Assembly: GCA_036226585.1 (NCBI GenBank)
Contig: CP108997.1
Location: 6,386,001-6,450,000 of the forward strand
Source of the DNA: Streptomyces sp. NBC_00708
Lineage (GTDB): Bacteria; Actinomycetota; Actinomycetes; Streptomycetales; Streptomycetaceae
DNA length: 64,000 bases
Direction: 5' to 3'
The notes beneath the pieces are model-generated. The model saw only the letters and a list, made by a program, of their open reading frames with translations, was not told the DNA's origin and ran no database searches. Both the position numbers and the translations under genes were made by a program. Of the stretch, positions 62,502-64,000 are shown in pieces. The number at the start of each line of letters is the position of its first letter. Position 1 is the stretch's first letter.

Positions 62502-64000
62502 GGCGCGGTGCTCCGCAGCACGGCGACGCCGTAGCGGCCGAGCGCGATCCGGTCCGTCACCGACCGCCCGGTCAGCAGGTCCTCGTACGCGCCGGGGACG
62601 GCCACGGTGACCATCTCCTGGCGGTGGTGCAGCAGGAACAGCAGCTCGCCCCGGCGCACCGCCTCCACACCCTCCGGCAGTCCGGGCAGCACCGGCTCCG
62701 CACCGGCCTCCCGGACCACCTCGGCCAGGAGCGCCCGCAGCGCCCGGGGCTCCGGAAGCGTCGACACGTACACGGCCCGGCCCCTGCGCAGCACGGCCGG
62801 CAGCCCGGCCAGCTCGCCGTCGCGGTAGGCCACGAGCACCTCGGCGTCGTCCGCCGCCTCCAGCTCCTCCGACCAGAGGGTGCCCCGGAAACCGTCGCAC
62901 TCCACGGTGGCGTCCGCCTCCAGCGGCCACCACTCGTGCAGCGTGGCGATGCCGAACAGCTCGCGCAGCCGTGCGTCCATCCCGCCCGGCCTGATCCGGT
63001 CGTCCACGTCCGCGATACCGGTGAAGAAGCCGCACACCAGCCGCCCGCCGTCCCGCACGTACGCCACGAGGTTGTCGATGGCCGCGTCGCCGAGCAGATA
63101 GAGGTGCGGGACGACGACCGCCTTGAACCGGCTCAGGTCGGCGTCGGGGCGGGCGAAGTCGGTGGGCGTGCCGTTCTCCCACAGGGCGCGGTGCCAGCGC
63201 CCCACCACCTCGGCGTAGTCCAGCAGCCTGGAGGGGCTGCCTTCCTGGGCGCCCGCCCACCAGGCGTCCCAGTCGTGCAGGACCGCCACGTCGGCGCGCA
63301 CCTCGGTGCCGGCCACGGCCGGGCCGAGCGCGGCGAGTTCGGCCCCCAGGCGCCTCGTCTCGCGGAAGGAGCGGCCGTGCTCACCGGCGTGGCCGAGCAT
63401 CCCGGAGTGGAACTTCTCCGATCCCTGCCGGGACTGCCGCCACTGGAAGTAGCAGATCGCGTCGGCCCCGCGCGCCACCGACTGGAGCGACCAGAGCCGG
63501 TTCAGGCCCTCCGGCTTGGGGTGGTTGACGCCCCGCCAGTTCACCGCGCCCGCCGCCTGCTCCATCAGCATCCACGGGCCGGCGGCCTGCGAGCGCGTCA
63601 TGTCGGCGAGCATCGCGTTGTACTGCCCGCCCCACGGGTCGCGCGGGTCCGGGTAGACGTCGACCGAGACGATGTCCTCCTCGGCCGACCAGGCCCAGGC
63701 GTCCTGCCCCGACCACAGCGGCATGAAGTTCGTCGTCACCGGAATGTGCGGGGTGTGCCGGGCGACGATGTCCCGCTCCGCCACGAAGCACTCCAGCAGC
63801 GCGTCCGACGTGAAGCGCTTGAAGTCCAGCACCTGCGTCGGGTTCTTCATGTACTGCGCCTTGCGCGGCGGCAGGATCTCCGTCCACGCGTCGTAGCGCT
63901 GGCTCCAGAAGGCCGTGCCCCAGGCCTCGTTGAGGGCGTCGAGCGTCCCGTACCGGCTGCGCAGCCAGCGGCGGAAGTGGCCCGCCGTCTCGTCGCACCA
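62498..64000 (-). CDS. Glycoside hydrolase family 42 beta-galactosidase (5' part outside window)
   Basis: The C-terminal 500 residues of a GH42 enzyme; the reading frame is open to the edge of the window. The visible start WCDETAGHFRRWLRSRYGTL with ALNEAWGTAFWSQRYDAW is the barrel region just after the acid/base glutamate. The nucleophile glutamate is in WMLMEQAAGAVNWRG. The trimerisation domain (VLHDWDAWWAG, FKAVVVPHLYLLGD) and a C-terminal beta domain follow. It releases terminal beta-galactose from oligosaccharides in the cytoplasm. It is the first visible gene of a GH42-GH95-GH12 operon. About 150-180 residues should be missing, judged from family length. Confidence 0.92.
   Translation of the reverse strand, partial: WCDETAGHFRRWLRSRYGTLDALNEAWGTAFWSQRYDAWTEILPPRKAQYMKNPTQVLDFKRFTSDALLECFVAERDIVARHTPHIPVTTNFMPLWSGQDAWAWSAEEDIVSVDVYPDPRDPWGGQYNAMLADMTRSQAAGPWMLMEQAAGAVNWRGVNHPKPEGLNRLWSLQSVARGADAICYFQWRQSRQGSEKFHSGMLGHAGEHGRSFRETRRLGAELAALGPAVAGTEVRADVAVLHDWDAWWAGAQEGSPSRLLDYAEVVGRWHRALWENGTPTDFARPDADLSRFKAVVVPHLYLLGDAAIDNLVAYVRDGGRLVCGFFTGIADVDDRIRPGGMDARLRELFGIATLHEWWPLEADATVECDGFRGTLWSEELEAADDAEVLVAYRDGELAGLPAVLRRGRAVYVSTLPEPRALRALLAEVVREAGAEPVLPGLPEGVEAVRRGELLFLLHHRQEMVTVAVPGAYEDLLTGRSVTDRIALGRYGVAVLRSTAP

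Overview
The window is a high-GC actinomycete chromosome segment, almost certainly Streptomyces. Third codon positions are strongly G/C, and GTG and TTG starts are common. Several families are typical of the genus: a DUF5753 regulator paired with a DUF397 protein, a CYP157-like P450 next to a canonical P450, a class F sortase, Tat lipoproteins, and LacI or ROK regulators of sugar loci.

Layout. 0-11.6 kb is mixed metabolism: a pterin dehydratase, LysR and AraC regulators, two methyltransferases, an NmrA-like reductase, an aldo/keto reductase, a long-chain acyl-CoA ligase, a bile-acid-symporter-family transporter, FdhD and a KAS III enzyme. 11.8-20.7 kb is a sugar or polyol locus: a ROK regulator, an ABC importer (ATPase, permease, Tat lipoprotein), a Gfo/Idh/MocA dehydrogenase, a TIM-barrel isomerase and an aldehyde dehydrogenase. 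20.7-27.3 kb holds a DUF2254 membrane protein, tRNA-Leu(GAG), a SpoU-type RNA methylase, a 164-bp MITE-like foldback element, an FAD monooxygenase, a frameshifted acetyltransferase, a methyltransferase and a DUF4352 lipoprotein.

27.3-42.95 kb is a DNA-transaction and defence-type island. It carries a Ser/Thr kinase with a TPR-like tail in an operon with an SF1 helicase whose N-terminus resembles RelE/ParE toxins, an XRE/DUF397 pair, a complete type I restriction-modification operon (hsdM-hsdS-hsdR), and a divergent pair made of an HTH-methylase-specificity fusion and a DndB-like DGQHR protein. The island lies between a degenerate sortase tail (27.33-27.40 kb) and an intact class F sortase (42.96 kb) in the same orientation. 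This suggests it was acquired next to, or by recombination between, sortase sequences.

42.9-55.5 kb holds the sortase and a candidate surface substrate, a two-component system, an EccA/CbbX-type AAA+ ATPase, a second large adenine methylase, an alpha/beta hydrolase and a Tat-exported phospholipase C. 55.7-58.2 kb is a translationally coupled P450 pair; the first member has a W in place of the ExxR arginine. 58.3-64 kb is a glycan locus: a LacI regulator with two near-identical operators flanking its promoter, then an opposing operon GH42 (runs off the window) - GH95 - GH12. Together these suit breakdown of fucosylated, galactosylated xyloglucan.

The most unusual signals are the sortase-bracketed island with its toxin-like helicase/kinase operon and methylase/DndB-like pair, the TA-flanked foldback element that supplies the stop codons of both neighbouring genes, and the ExxR-lacking P450.
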